NCBI RefSeq assembly: GCF_000192435.1
Contig: NZ_AEUD01000007.1
Span: forward strand, 124,001-188,000
Direction of reading: 5' to 3'
DNA from: Gordonia neofelifaecis NRRL B-59395
GTDB lineage: Bacteria > Actinomycetota > Actinomycetes > Mycobacteriales > Mycobacteriaceae
DNA: 64,000 bases
Of this stretch, positions 27,001-33,953 are shown piece after piece. Each line of letters opens with the position of its first letter. Position 1 is the first letter of the stretch. The notes beneath the pieces were generated by a model that was given only the letters and a program-made list of their open reading frames with translations, was not told where the DNA came from and searched no databases. A program made the position numbers and the translations under genes.

Positions 27001-27349
27001 GTCCCCGTGGGCCGACCGGACCCCGCAGGAGGTGGAGGTCGGATTCGAGACGGTGATCGGATCGACGGTGGTGCGCGGCCGGATGGATGCGGTCTTCGCC
27101 GACGGCGAGGGTGCGCTGGTTGTCGACTGGAAGACCGGCGCGGTGCCGGAGCCCGCGCGGCGCGCGCCGCTGTTCATCCAGCTCGCCGCCTACCGGATCG
27201 CGTGGTCGCAGCTGTCGGGAGTCCCGCTGGAGAAGGTGCGAGCGGCGTTCGTCTACGTCAGGCACGACTACACGCTGGAGCCCGCGGACCTGCCGGGGCC
27301 GGACGAACTGGCGCAGATCCTCGCCGACCCCGGACATCGGGACCACTGA
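23996..27349 (+). CDS. adnB: Helicase-nuclease subunit AdnB
   Basis: 1117 aa partner of AdnA and the lead motor. Walker A AGAGAGKTET near residue 41, LLDEYQDTGHSQ (Walker B), VGDPIQSIYGWRGA, then EEDRRLLYVALTRAKQT. The C-terminal nuclease domain has ARRGTAFHAWVERRF, GRMDAVFAD, VVDWKTGAVPE and QLAAYRIAW. The open frame reaches back to 23930 inside adnA, but ATG 23996 is preceded by GGAAAGG and homology starts there. The overlap with adnA couples their translation. Confidence 0.94.
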   Translation: MTERPRIGARSLASALGLPQPTPEQIEVIEAPMEPMLVVAGAGAGKTETMASRVVWLVANRLVGPEEILGLTFTRKAASELAARIRRRLSMLAGSPALLEWDPGGELASRLRSADAEVSTYHAYAGRLIADYGLLLPVEPTATLLSETELWQLAFSVVASWPGELKTAKVPASVTEAVLRLYSEMAEHLVGVDELSAAGADLYRMIDTLPKGPGQRAEPSQKLRAYQAVMDERRELIPLVVALREAMSAQGALDFGSQMSLAARLVAEHPEVVDAERAGIKAVLLDEYQDTGHSQRILLSSLFGGHAIGGRRAIAVTAVGDPIQSIYGWRGASAANLPRFARDFPRPDSRDAHRRELLTSWRNCRGALYLANQTSEELRRRGVPVSVLRPRPDAPDGTVRLALTETVIDEREWIADCIEDYYATAQRDGVAPPTTAILVRRNEDSAPLAAELERRGVPAEVVGIGGLLHVPEITDIVATLRLMADPMAGTAAMRLLTGARWQLGAADLAALWRRARELAAGAGAPTTGAVTSREALDDALDAALPGEAVDSAGLCDALADPGDQSRYSAAGFERIVTFGRQLDGLRRRLGQPLPELVADVEQTIGVAVEAQIRARRMRGEVTGREHLDAFADYVTHYADRSGATLPGLLAFLDAAEVVEKGLEAGQVEVAQQRVQILTVHAAKGLEWDVVALPHVADRIFPSGKAETTWLGSPRELPAELRGDLSRDGDEGFPPLDLTEVADRKELEAAIDDHKEAIGQRRLEEDRRLLYVALTRAKQTLLVSAHHWSETGDRPRGGSEFYTELAALVADAAAGGAAESAEASAFRIDVDAPPPDPEATNPLTERQISIGWPVDLLGERRAPMVAAAELVDSMRAERALFAVADDEPADADAREWRREVQVLLDERAQAVDPMVDVELPGHLSVSQLVELDSDQEAFAARLRRPVPYRPNPMARRGTAFHAWVERRFGATRLLDVDELPGAADAVAGAVEDDLTLLRAKFLASPWADRTPQEVEVGFETVIGSTVVRGRMDAVFADGEGALVVDWKTGAVPEPARRAPLFIQLAAYRIAWSQLSGVPLEKVRAAFVYVRHDYTLEPADLPGPDELAQILADPGHRDH

Positions 27350-27423
27350 CGGCCCGGGGCCGGGGACATGCAGTAGCCTCCATTTCGTGATGTCACAGTC
27401 GGTGCGAACGCGTCGGAGGCCCG

Positions 27424-28485
27424 GTGCGTAAGCGGTTGCGTCGCCGCGGCGGCGGCTTGGTGGACGAGCCGGACTACGCCCTGGTCGGCGTCGTCCGGAT
27501 CCCGGAGCACGAGAAGAGCCCGGCGCGGGCGATCGGCCGCCGCGTGGCGTGGGCGCTGACCGCGCTGCTGGTCTGCTCGATCGTCGTCTACCTCGACCGC
27601 GACGGATATCGCGACGCGCGCGACGTGCCGATGAGCTACATCGATGCGCTCTACTATTCGGCCGTCACCCTGTCGACGACCGGCTACGGCGACGTCACCC
27701 CGATCACCGAGTCGGCACGACTGGTGAACATCATCTTCATCACGCCACTGCGCGTGCTCTTCCTGATCGTGCTGATCGGCACCACCCTCGAAGTGCTGAC
27801 CGAACGTTCACGTCAGGCGATCAAGATCCAGAACTGGAGGAACCGGGTGCGTAACCACACCATCGTCATCGGCTACGGCACCAAGGGCCGCACCGCGGTG
27901 GACGCGGTGATCGCCGACGGCGGCAAGCCCGCCGAGATCGTGGTGGTCGACAAGGACCCGAACGCGCTCGAATCGGCGAGCGCCCACGGGTTGGTCACGG
28001 TGCGCGGCGACGCGACGAAGTCGGACGTCCTGCGCCTCGCCGGGGTTCAACACGCGTCGGCGATCGTCGTCGCGGCGAATCGCGACGACACCGCGGTGCT
28101 GGCCACCCTGACCGCCCGGGAGATCAACCCGCGAGCGAAGATCGTCGCGTCGATCAACGAGGCGGAGAACACCCACTTGATGCGGCAGTCGGGCGCGGAC
28201 TCCGTGGTCGTGTCGTCGGAGACGGCCGGCCGACTGCTCGGTATCGCGACCATCACCCCGTCGGTGGTGGAGGTGGTCGAAGACCTGCTCAGTCCGGAGG
28301 AGGGTTACGCGATCGCGGAGCGCGAGGTGGAGCCGTCCGAGACCGGCGGCTCGCCGGCGCACACCAAGGATCTGGTGCTCGGCGTCGTGCGCGACGGCAG
28401 GCTGTTCCGCGTCGGCGATGCGGAGGTGGAGGAGATCGAGGTGGGCGATCGGCTCCTGTACGTCCGCCAGGGAGGTCCGGCCTGA
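27424..28485 (+). CDS. Potassium channel protein with RCK (TrkA-N) domain
   Basis: 353 aa (Rv3200c type). Two membrane helices flank the selectivity filter LSTTGYGDVTP at about residue 84. The cytoplasmic RCK part has the nucleotide-binding loop VIGYGTKGRTA and VVVDKDP, and a C-terminal TrkA-C-like end. It should conduct K+ under ligand gating. The GTG start at 27424 is preceded by GGAGG at 27415-27419. The stop overlaps nudC (TGATG), making an operon. Confidence 0.9.
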   Translation: MRKRLRRRGGGLVDEPDYALVGVVRIPEHEKSPARAIGRRVAWALTALLVCSIVVYLDRDGYRDARDVPMSYIDALYYSAVTLSTTGYGDVTPITESARLVNIIFITPLRVLFLIVLIGTTLEVLTERSRQAIKIQNWRNRVRNHTIVIGYGTKGRTAVDAVIADGGKPAEIVVVDKDPNALESASAHGLVTVRGDATKSDVLRLAGVQHASAIVVAANRDDTAVLATLTAREINPRAKIVASINEAENTHLMRQSGADSVVVSSETAGRLLGIATITPSVVEVVEDLLSPEEGYAIAEREVEPSETGGSPAHTKDLVLGVVRDGRLFRVGDAEVEEIEVGDRLLYVRQGGPA

Positions 28486-29399
28486 TGGCGTCGTTCGAGC
28501 TGATCGAGCCGCCGTTGCTCTCGCGAGCCGAGATCGACCGTGCCGACCAGGTCCGGAAGGACCCGGAACGACTCGCCGCGGGGTGGGCGCAGGCCCGCAT
28601 TCTGCTGGTCGACCACAGCGGTCGGTACGCGGTGACCGACACGGGCGGACTGCGGTGGACACCGGCCGCCGAGCTCGGTGCCGCGCCCGTCGTCGGCGCG
28701 GTGTTCCTCGGTGTCGCCGAGGTCGACCGGTGGGCGCTGCGCGTGGACGAGGTGCCCGCGCCGAGCGGTGAGCCGCGGTCCGGTGCGCACCTGCTGGGAC
28801 CCGATGAGGCGGGGCTGCTCGCGACCGCGCTCGGCGTCCTGAACTGGCACCGCACCGCCCAGTTCTCACCGGTGGACGGCAGGCCGCTGGATCTGGTGCA
28901 GGGCGGCTGGCTGCGCCGCGACCCGGAGTCCGGCGCCGAGGAGTACCCGCGAACCGATCCCGCGGTGATCATGGTGGTCCACGACGGCGCCGACCGCGTC
29001 CTGCTCGGCCGCCAGAGTGTGTGGCCCGACCGCTGGTTCTCGACCCTCGCCGGCTTCGTCGAGCCGGGTGAGTCGCTCGAGCAGTGTGTTCGCCGGGAGG
29101 TGTTCGAGGAGGCCGGTGTGCATGTCCACTCGCCTCGGTATCTCGGGTCGCAGCCGTGGCCGTTCCCGCGGTCGTTGATGCTCGGCTTCGAGGCGGTCGG
29201 TGACCCCTCCGAGCCGCTCGTGTTCCGGGACGGCGAACTCGGCGACGCCAAGTGGTTCCACCGCGACGAAGTGCGCGAGGCCCTGGCCCGCGAGGACGAC
29301 TGGGGCGCGGACAATCCGGGTACTCGACTGATGTTGCCGGGATCGGTGTCCATCGCCCGCAGCCTCATCGACGGTTGGGCCCGCGGCCCGCAGGCCTGA
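28485..29399 (+). CDS. nudC: NADH pyrophosphatase NudC
   Basis: 304 aa. Nudix hydrolase that splits NAD(H) and can remove NAD caps from RNA. The Nudix box is GFVEPGESLEQCVRREVFEE followed by AG. The family-specific SQPWPFPRSLM motif distinguishes NudC from other Nudix enzymes. The four zinc-ribbon cysteines of E. coli NudC are not present: the matching stretch reads NWHRTAQFSPVDGRPLD. The start codon overlaps the channel stop by one base. Confidence 0.92.
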   Translation: MASFELIEPPLLSRAEIDRADQVRKDPERLAAGWAQARILLVDHSGRYAVTDTGGLRWTPAAELGAAPVVGAVFLGVAEVDRWALRVDEVPAPSGEPRSGAHLLGPDEAGLLATALGVLNWHRTAQFSPVDGRPLDLVQGGWLRRDPESGAEEYPRTDPAVIMVVHDGADRVLLGRQSVWPDRWFSTLAGFVEPGESLEQCVRREVFEEAGVHVHSPRYLGSQPWPFPRSLMLGFEAVGDPSEPLVFRDGELGDAKWFHRDEVREALAREDDWGADNPGTRLMLPGSVSIARSLIDGWARGPQA

Positions 29400-29421
29400 A
29401 TCGTCGCCCGGCGGCCGCGAA

Positions 29422-29427
29422 TACAAT
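29422..29427 (+). promoter_or_regulatory. -10 element of mrx1
   Basis: TACAAT, a near-consensus -10 hexamer, lies 6 nt before the mrx1 ATG. The transcript would start at or next to the ATG (leaderless). Confidence 0.6.
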
Positions 29428-29433
29428 TGCGGC

Positions 29434-29694
29434 ATGACTGATGCAGCGGCGAAGCCGGAACTGACTCTGTACACCACCTCCTGGTGCCCGTTCTGCAACC
29501 GGCTGAAGGCCGGGCTGGAGCGCAACGGACTCGAGTGGACCGAGATCGACATCGAGGCGAACCCCGAGGCCGCCGAGTTCGTCGGCAGCGTCAACGGCGG
29601 CAACCACGTGGTCCCGACTGCGCTCTACGCCGACGGTTCGACGGCGACCAACCCGTCCGTCGGTGAGGTGATGAGCAAGCTGGGGAAGATCTGA
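29434..29694 (+). CDS. mrx1: Mycoredoxin-1 (glutaredoxin-like)
   Basis: 86 aa thioredoxin-fold protein. In actinobacteria Mrx1 reduces mycothiol mixed disulfides. The active site is Cys18-Pro-Phe-Cys21 (TTSWCPFCNRL), whereas M. tuberculosis has CGYC. NGGNHVVPTALYADG provides the conserved cis-Pro (VPT) and the thiol-ligand pocket, and EFVGSVNGGN is the family signature. It lies between nudC and uvrD2 as in mycobacteria. Confidence 0.92.
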   Translation: MTDAAAKPELTLYTTSWCPFCNRLKAGLERNGLEWTEIDIEANPEAAEFVGSVNGGNHVVPTALYADGSTATNPSVGEVMSKLGKI

Positions 29695-29722
29695 GCGGCA
29701 GCGGCCGGCGCCCGCCCAAGGC

Positions 29723-29818
29723 TGGTCGAGTAGCCCCGGCGCGCAAGCGCCGCGGCGTATCGAGACCCCGCACGTTCGTCTCGATACGCTCGTCACTTCG
29801 TTCCTCGCTACTCGACGA
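29723..29818. repeat. Dispersed inverted-repeat element, copy 1
   Basis: Nested inverted repeats: outer GTCGAGTAG (29725-29733) with CTACTCGAC (29808-29816), and inner GCGTATCGAGAC (29755-29766) with GTCTCGATACGC (29778-29789). The right half CTCGTCACTTCGTTCCTCG also occurs in the element at 55847-55930. No coding potential. This looks like a small intergenic palindromic repeat family. Confidence 0.75.
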
Positions 29819-29869
29819 TCCTATGGGCGCCACGTCGTCGGTAAAGGAAGGGCCCTGAGGACTTTGAAA

Positions 29870-29916
29870 CAGCAGTGTTCGGTGTGACCATCTGGTGGTC
29901 ACACCGAACACTGCTG
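29870..29916. terminator. 21-bp perfect hairpin upstream of uvrD2
   Basis: Arms 29870-29890 and 29896-29916 pair perfectly over 21 bp around a 5-nt loop (TCTGG). It lacks a T run. It probably ends mrx1 transcription read through the repeat, just ahead of the uvrD2 promoter region. Confidence 0.65.
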
Positions 29917-29965
29917 ATGTCGGCACGGAACTTCAATGTCGGACCCCCATGAGATAAGTAGAGGC

Positions 29966-32005
29966 ATGACAGTGATCGAGCACCAGGCGAGGGAAGTCGG
30001 AGTCACCTCGGGACTCGATCCGGAGCAGCTCGAGGCGGTGCTGGCGCCGCGCGGACCGGTCTGCGTGCTCGCCGGGGCCGGGACGGGCAAGACGCGCACC
30101 ATCACCCGGCGGATCGCGCACCTCGTGGACTCGGGCCAGGTGAATCCGGAGCAGGTCCTCGCGGTGACGTTCACTGCGCGGGCCGCCGCAGAGATGCGCG
30201 AACGGCTGGAGTCGCTGGGAGTCGCGGGTCCGGGTAATCGGATCGCCGCACAGACTTTTCACGCCGCGGCGATGCGACAGCTGCGCTACTTCTGGCCGAT
30301 GGCGATGGGCGACATGCGCTGGGAGCTGCTCGAGCACAAGTTCCGCATGGTCGGGCGCGTCGCGCGTGAGCTCGGCCTCGACGTCGCCGACCGTGATCTG
30401 CTGCGCGACTTGTCGTCGGAGATCGAGTGGGCCAAGTCGTCGGGCATCGGCCCGGGTCAGTATCCCGACGCCGCCCAGAGATCGCATCGCGATCTGCCCA
30501 CCGACCCGCGCACCGTGTCGCAGGTGTTCGCCGCGTACGAGGCCGCGAAGGTCGCTCCCAACGGCGACCGCCTCCTCGACTTCGAGGACATGCTGACGTT
30601 CACCACGACGATCCTGCGTTCCGACCCGTCGATCGCCGAGGAGTTCCGGTCCCGATACCGGAGTTTCGTGGTCGACGAGTATCAAGACGTCACGCCGATC
30701 CAGCAGGACCTCCTCGACGCCTGGCTCGGTGGCCGCGACGATCTGACCGTCGTCGGCGACGCGAATCAGACCATCTACAGCTTCACCGGTGCGACGCCGT
30801 CGTACCTGCTCGACTTCACCCGTCGCTACCCGGATGCGACGCTGGTCCGACTCCAGCGCGACTACCGTTCGACCCCGGAAGTGGTCACGCTGGCCAACGC
30901 CGCCATCGGCAGGGCACGCGGTCGCATCGCGGGCAGCCGGCTCAAGCTGGTCGGCCAACGGCCGGCGGGTCCCGAGCCGGTCTTCGCCGGGTACGACGAC
31001 GAGATCTCCGAGGTCGTCGGCGTGGTCGCACGGATCCGATCGTTGATCCGGTCGGGTGTCCCGGCGTCCGAGATCGCCGTCCTGTACCGGGTCAACGCCC
31101 AGTCCGAGGCGTACGAGGAGGCGCTGTCGGAGGCGGGTATCGACTATCAGGTCCGCGGTGCACAGAGCTTCTTCGACCGCCCGGAGATCGTCGCCGGGAT
31201 GCGGCGGCTGACGAGCCTGGCAGGCGGGCCGCCGCCACCGATGCCGCCGGTCGACGCGGTCCGTCACGGACTGCACTCGGTGGGACTGACCGAAGCCGAG
31301 CCGGCAGGCGCCAACGCCCGAGCGCGCTGGCAGCAGTTGCTGCGGCTGATGGAGATCGTCGAGGAGATCGCGAGCCAGGCGCCCGAGCTGGACTTCGCCG
31401 GCCTGGTGTCGAAGCTGGACGAACGGTCCCGGATGCGGCATGCACCGGTCGGCGGCGGCGTGACGCTGTCGTCGATGCACGCAGCGAAGGGACTCGAATG
31501 GGACGCGGTCTTCCTGACCGGACTGCACGAGGGCTCGATGCCGCTCGGCCGGGCGTCCAAGACGACCGACGACGTCGAAGAGGAACGGCGCCTGTTCTAC
31601 GTCGGTATCACTCGTGCCCGCGAGCACCTGCACCTCTCGTGGAGCCTGTCCCGCGGGGAGGGCCGCGGCGCGAAACGACGCCGATCACGGTTCATCGACG
31701 CGCTGGTGCCGAAGGCGGAGGTCGACTTCGAACCGTTGCCGGAGCGGACCGATCCCGACCCCGATGTGCTCGCGGCGCTCACCGCCTGGCGCAAGGAGTT
31801 CGCCGAAGCCGAGGGGATCTCGCCGGTGAACGTTATGAGCGTGACGATGATCCGGTCGATCGCGACGGCGGTGCCGACGTCGATCGCCGAGCTGGTCAAA
31901 GTCCGCGGATTCGGCGCCGACCGGGCAGACGTGATCGGTGCGCAAGTCCTGGACGTCGTCGACGCCGCCCTGCCGGGGCGCGCCGCGCAGCAAAACCGCA
32001 GGTAG
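29966..32005 (+). CDS. uvrD2: SF1 DNA helicase UvrD2 with HRDC domain
   Basis: 679 aa. 3'-5' helicase of the UvrD2 clade, essential in M. tuberculosis. Walker A LAGAGTGKTRT (about residue 36), VVDEYQDVTPIQQ, GDANQTIYSFTGA, VRLQRDYRST, SSMHAAKGLEWD and EEERRLFYVGITRAREH. The last 75 residues form an HRDC domain (LAALTAWRKEFAE onward). Mycobacterial UvrD2 has a tetracysteine zinc motif before HRDC; no cysteines occur there in this protein. The start is uncertain: ATG 29966 follows AGAGG, while ATG 29936 is also open. Confidence 0.9.
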   Translation: MTVIEHQAREVGVTSGLDPEQLEAVLAPRGPVCVLAGAGTGKTRTITRRIAHLVDSGQVNPEQVLAVTFTARAAAEMRERLESLGVAGPGNRIAAQTFHAAAMRQLRYFWPMAMGDMRWELLEHKFRMVGRVARELGLDVADRDLLRDLSSEIEWAKSSGIGPGQYPDAAQRSHRDLPTDPRTVSQVFAAYEAAKVAPNGDRLLDFEDMLTFTTTILRSDPSIAEEFRSRYRSFVVDEYQDVTPIQQDLLDAWLGGRDDLTVVGDANQTIYSFTGATPSYLLDFTRRYPDATLVRLQRDYRSTPEVVTLANAAIGRARGRIAGSRLKLVGQRPAGPEPVFAGYDDEISEVVGVVARIRSLIRSGVPASEIAVLYRVNAQSEAYEEALSEAGIDYQVRGAQSFFDRPEIVAGMRRLTSLAGGPPPPMPPVDAVRHGLHSVGLTEAEPAGANARARWQQLLRLMEIVEEIASQAPELDFAGLVSKLDERSRMRHAPVGGGVTLSSMHAAKGLEWDAVFLTGLHEGSMPLGRASKTTDDVEEERRLFYVGITRAREHLHLSWSLSRGEGRGAKRRRSRFIDALVPKAEVDFEPLPERTDPDPDVLAALTAWRKEFAEAEGISPVNVMSVTMIRSIATAVPTSIAELVKVRGFGADRADVIGAQVLDVVDAALPGRAAQQNRR

Positions 32006-32013
32006 AAAATGGG

Positions 32014-32042
32014 TTGTGCGGGTTTCGCGGTGCGCATAGAGT
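32014..32042 (+). promoter_or_regulatory. whiB7 promoter
   Basis: TTGTGC (32014-32019), a 17-nt spacer and TAGAGT (32037-32042) form a good sigma-A promoter. GTAGAAAAT lies directly upstream of the -35, matching the AT-rich element that WhiB7 contacts at its own and regulon promoters. Confidence 0.65.
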
Positions 32043-32113
32043 ACGTGGAGTACTTAACGCGGTGCGGAGAGATCTGTGCCGTGCGGAGCCGAACGAGAGA
32101 AGGGAATCGGCCA

Positions 32114-32233
32114 ATGAACTGGCAGTCGGTACACATTGCTGCGGCAGCAGCACCCCTGGCGCGAGCGCGCCGGCGATTCCTCGTGGCCCCCATGGACGGC
32201 TGTCCGACGTCCCCCCGAGAGTCTCAACACTAG
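32114..32233 (+). CDS. Upstream ORF (leader peptide) of whiB7
   Basis: 39-codon ORF beginning MNWQSVHIAAAAAPLARARR, with a good AAGGGAA ribosome site 8 nt upstream. It ends 17 bp before the terminator-like hairpin. In mycobacteria a short uORF controls whiB7 by attenuation: impaired translation lets RNA polymerase pass the terminator. The poly-Ala and Arg-rich run is a candidate stall region. The peptide itself shows no known motif. Confidence 0.6.
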   Translation: MNWQSVHIAAAAAPLARARRRFLVAPMDGCPTSPRESQH

Positions 32234-32250
32234 AGACCAGCGGAACCTTC

Positions 32251-32289
32251 AAGGCCACGGCGAATCGCGATAGCGAACCCCGTGGCCTT
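32251..32289 (+). terminator. Attenuator hairpin in the whiB7 leader
   Basis: AAGGCCACGG (32251-32260) pairs perfectly with CCGTGGCCTT (32280-32289), and the downstream base adds a third T. It lies between the uORF stop and the whiB7 start, 65 bp upstream of the gene, where an intrinsic terminator would block basal expression. Confidence 0.7.
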
Positions 32290-32354
32290 TCTGCATGCAC
32301 GAGTAGGGCCCGGGTTCACCAGACCAGCATCTGCGAACAGAAAGCCGACCTACT

Positions 32355-32621
32355 TTGTCTACCTTGACCATCCCCCGAATAGAACTGCCCTGTCAGACCA
32401 CGGAGAACGACGCCGATCTGTGGTTCGCCGACCAGCCGAACCTCCTGGAGGAAGCCAAGAGTCTCTGCCAGGCCTGCCCGCTTCAGGTGCAGTGCCTCGA
32501 GAGCGCCATGGAGCGCGAGGAGCCCTGGGGCGTCTGGGGAGGGGAGATCTTCGAACGCGGCGTCGTGATCGCTCGTAAGCGCCCACGCGGACGACCGCGG
32601 AAGAACGCGGCCGTCGCGTGA
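32355..32621 (+). CDS. whiB7: Transcriptional regulator WhiB7
   Basis: 88 aa redox-type [4Fe-4S] activator of intrinsic antibiotic resistance (ribosome-targeting drugs). Cluster ligands are Cys13, Cys38, Cys41 and Cys47. EPWGVWGGEIF is the WhiB7-type Trp-Gly turn. The AT-hook RPRGRPRK near the C-terminus is diagnostic. The start is a TTG at 32355, matching the MSVLTVP start of the M. tuberculosis protein. The 349-bp leader holds a promoter, a uORF and an attenuator. Expression should also be self-activated. Confidence 0.95.
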   Translation: MSTLTIPRIELPCQTTENDADLWFADQPNLLEEAKSLCQACPLQVQCLESAMEREEPWGVWGGEIFERGVVIARKRPRGRPRKNAAVA

Positions 32622-32636
32622 GCGCGCCGTCGCCGC

Positions 32637-33953
32637 TCAGCTCTCGAGGCCGGGCACCCACTCGTTCAGAATTGCGCGATACGGTGCTTCGGCGTCGAGC
32701 TGGGCGGCGATTCCCACGCACCCGATGAGGACCCGGAAGACCATCACGTACTCGCGCGGGACGTTCAGATTCCGTGACGTCTTGTACACGTCCCCACCCA
32801 GATCCGTCGCCTTGCCCGCCGCGCGCTGCAACCACTTGCGCGTGAAGTGGAAGGTGTCGCTGTACAGCGGATCGACATACGGCTGCAGATAGTTCGCCAG
32901 ATCCTGCGGGCTCACCCGATCGGCGTGCGAGGCCTGGATGAAGTTCGCCGCCACCATCTCGTCGCGCAACTCGTCGTACCGCTTGTCGCGCGCGAGCGCC
33001 AGAATCGGTCCGGTCTTGGCAGGCAGGCCGTCCGGATAGTGCCCGATCGCGCCGAAATCGAGAATGCCGAATCGTCCGTCGTCGAGAACGTAGAAATTCC
33101 CGGGATGCGGGTCCCCGTGGAGCATGCCGACCCGTGCGGGCGAGCTGATCTCGAAAGTCGTCATCTTGGTCGCAGCGGCATTGCGCTGCTCCTGGGTCCC
33201 GTTCGTGATCAGCTTCGACAGCCGCGTTCCGTCGATCCACTCCGAGACCATCACCTTCGGAGCGCTCGCAACGACCTTCGGCACAAGGAAGTCCGGATCG
33301 CCGTCGAAGGCCCGCGCGAACGCACGCTGGTTGTCGGCCTCGCCGATGTAGTCGAGTTCGTCTTCGGTGCGGTCGATGAGTTCGTCGACCATCGCCTTGA
33401 CATCGGTGCCGGGGGACAGCTTCTGGATCAGCCCCGACATCCGGCTCAGCGTCTTCAAGTCGGCCTTCAACGCGTGATCGGCGCCGGGGTACTGCACTTT
33501 GACGGCCACTTCGCGGCCGTCGGACCACACCGCTTTGTGCACCTGACCGATGCTCGCCGAGGCCGCCGGCTCATCGCTGAACTCCCGGAACCGCTCGGGC
33601 CAACGCGTCCCGAGCTGCTGATCGAGGACCTTGTGCACCGACTTGGCCGGCAGCGGCGGCGCTTCGGCCTGCAACTTCGTCAGCGCCTCGCGGAACGGCT
33701 CACCGAACTCGTCGGGGATCGCGGCTTCCATGATCGAGAGGGCCTGCCCGACCTTCATCGCACCGCCCTTGAGCTCGCCGAGCACCGCGAACAACTGCTC
33801 CGCAGTCTTGTTCATCAGGTCGGCGTTGACCTCTTCCTTGCTCTTGCCCGCGATGCGCTTGCCGAAACCGGCGGCAGCGCGCCCGGCCATGCCGAGGGGA
33901 AGTGCAGCCAGCTTCGCATTACGACGACCCTGGCCGCGTGTGATCTCGCTCAA
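32637..33953 (-). CDS. ABC1/AarF-family atypical kinase (Rv3197 type)
   Basis: 438 aa UbiB/COQ8-like atypical kinase. The KxGQ motif is GGAMKVGQALS, the alanine-rich loop is AASASIGQVH, and the catalytic HGDPHPGNF and DFGAIGHY motifs follow. In M. tuberculosis Rv3197 has been linked to macrolide tolerance and contacts WhiB7. Here it converges on whiB7. The start is a TTG at 33953 with AAAGGA upstream. The upstream gene's stop overlaps it by 4 nt, so the pair is translationally coupled. Confidence 0.87.
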   Translation of the reverse strand: MSEITRGQGRRNAKLAALPLGMAGRAAAGFGKRIAGKSKEEVNADLMNKTAEQLFAVLGELKGGAMKVGQALSIMEAAIPDEFGEPFREALTKLQAEAPPLPAKSVHKVLDQQLGTRWPERFREFSDEPAASASIGQVHKAVWSDGREVAVKVQYPGADHALKADLKTLSRMSGLIQKLSPGTDVKAMVDELIDRTEDELDYIGEADNQRAFARAFDGDPDFLVPKVVASAPKVMVSEWIDGTRLSKLITNGTQEQRNAAATKMTTFEISSPARVGMLHGDPHPGNFYVLDDGRFGILDFGAIGHYPDGLPAKTGPILALARDKRYDELRDEMVAANFIQASHADRVSPQDLANYLQPYVDPLYSDTFHFTRKWLQRAAGKATDLGGDVYKTSRNLNVPREYVMVFRVLIGCVGIAAQLDAEAPYRAILNEWVPGLES

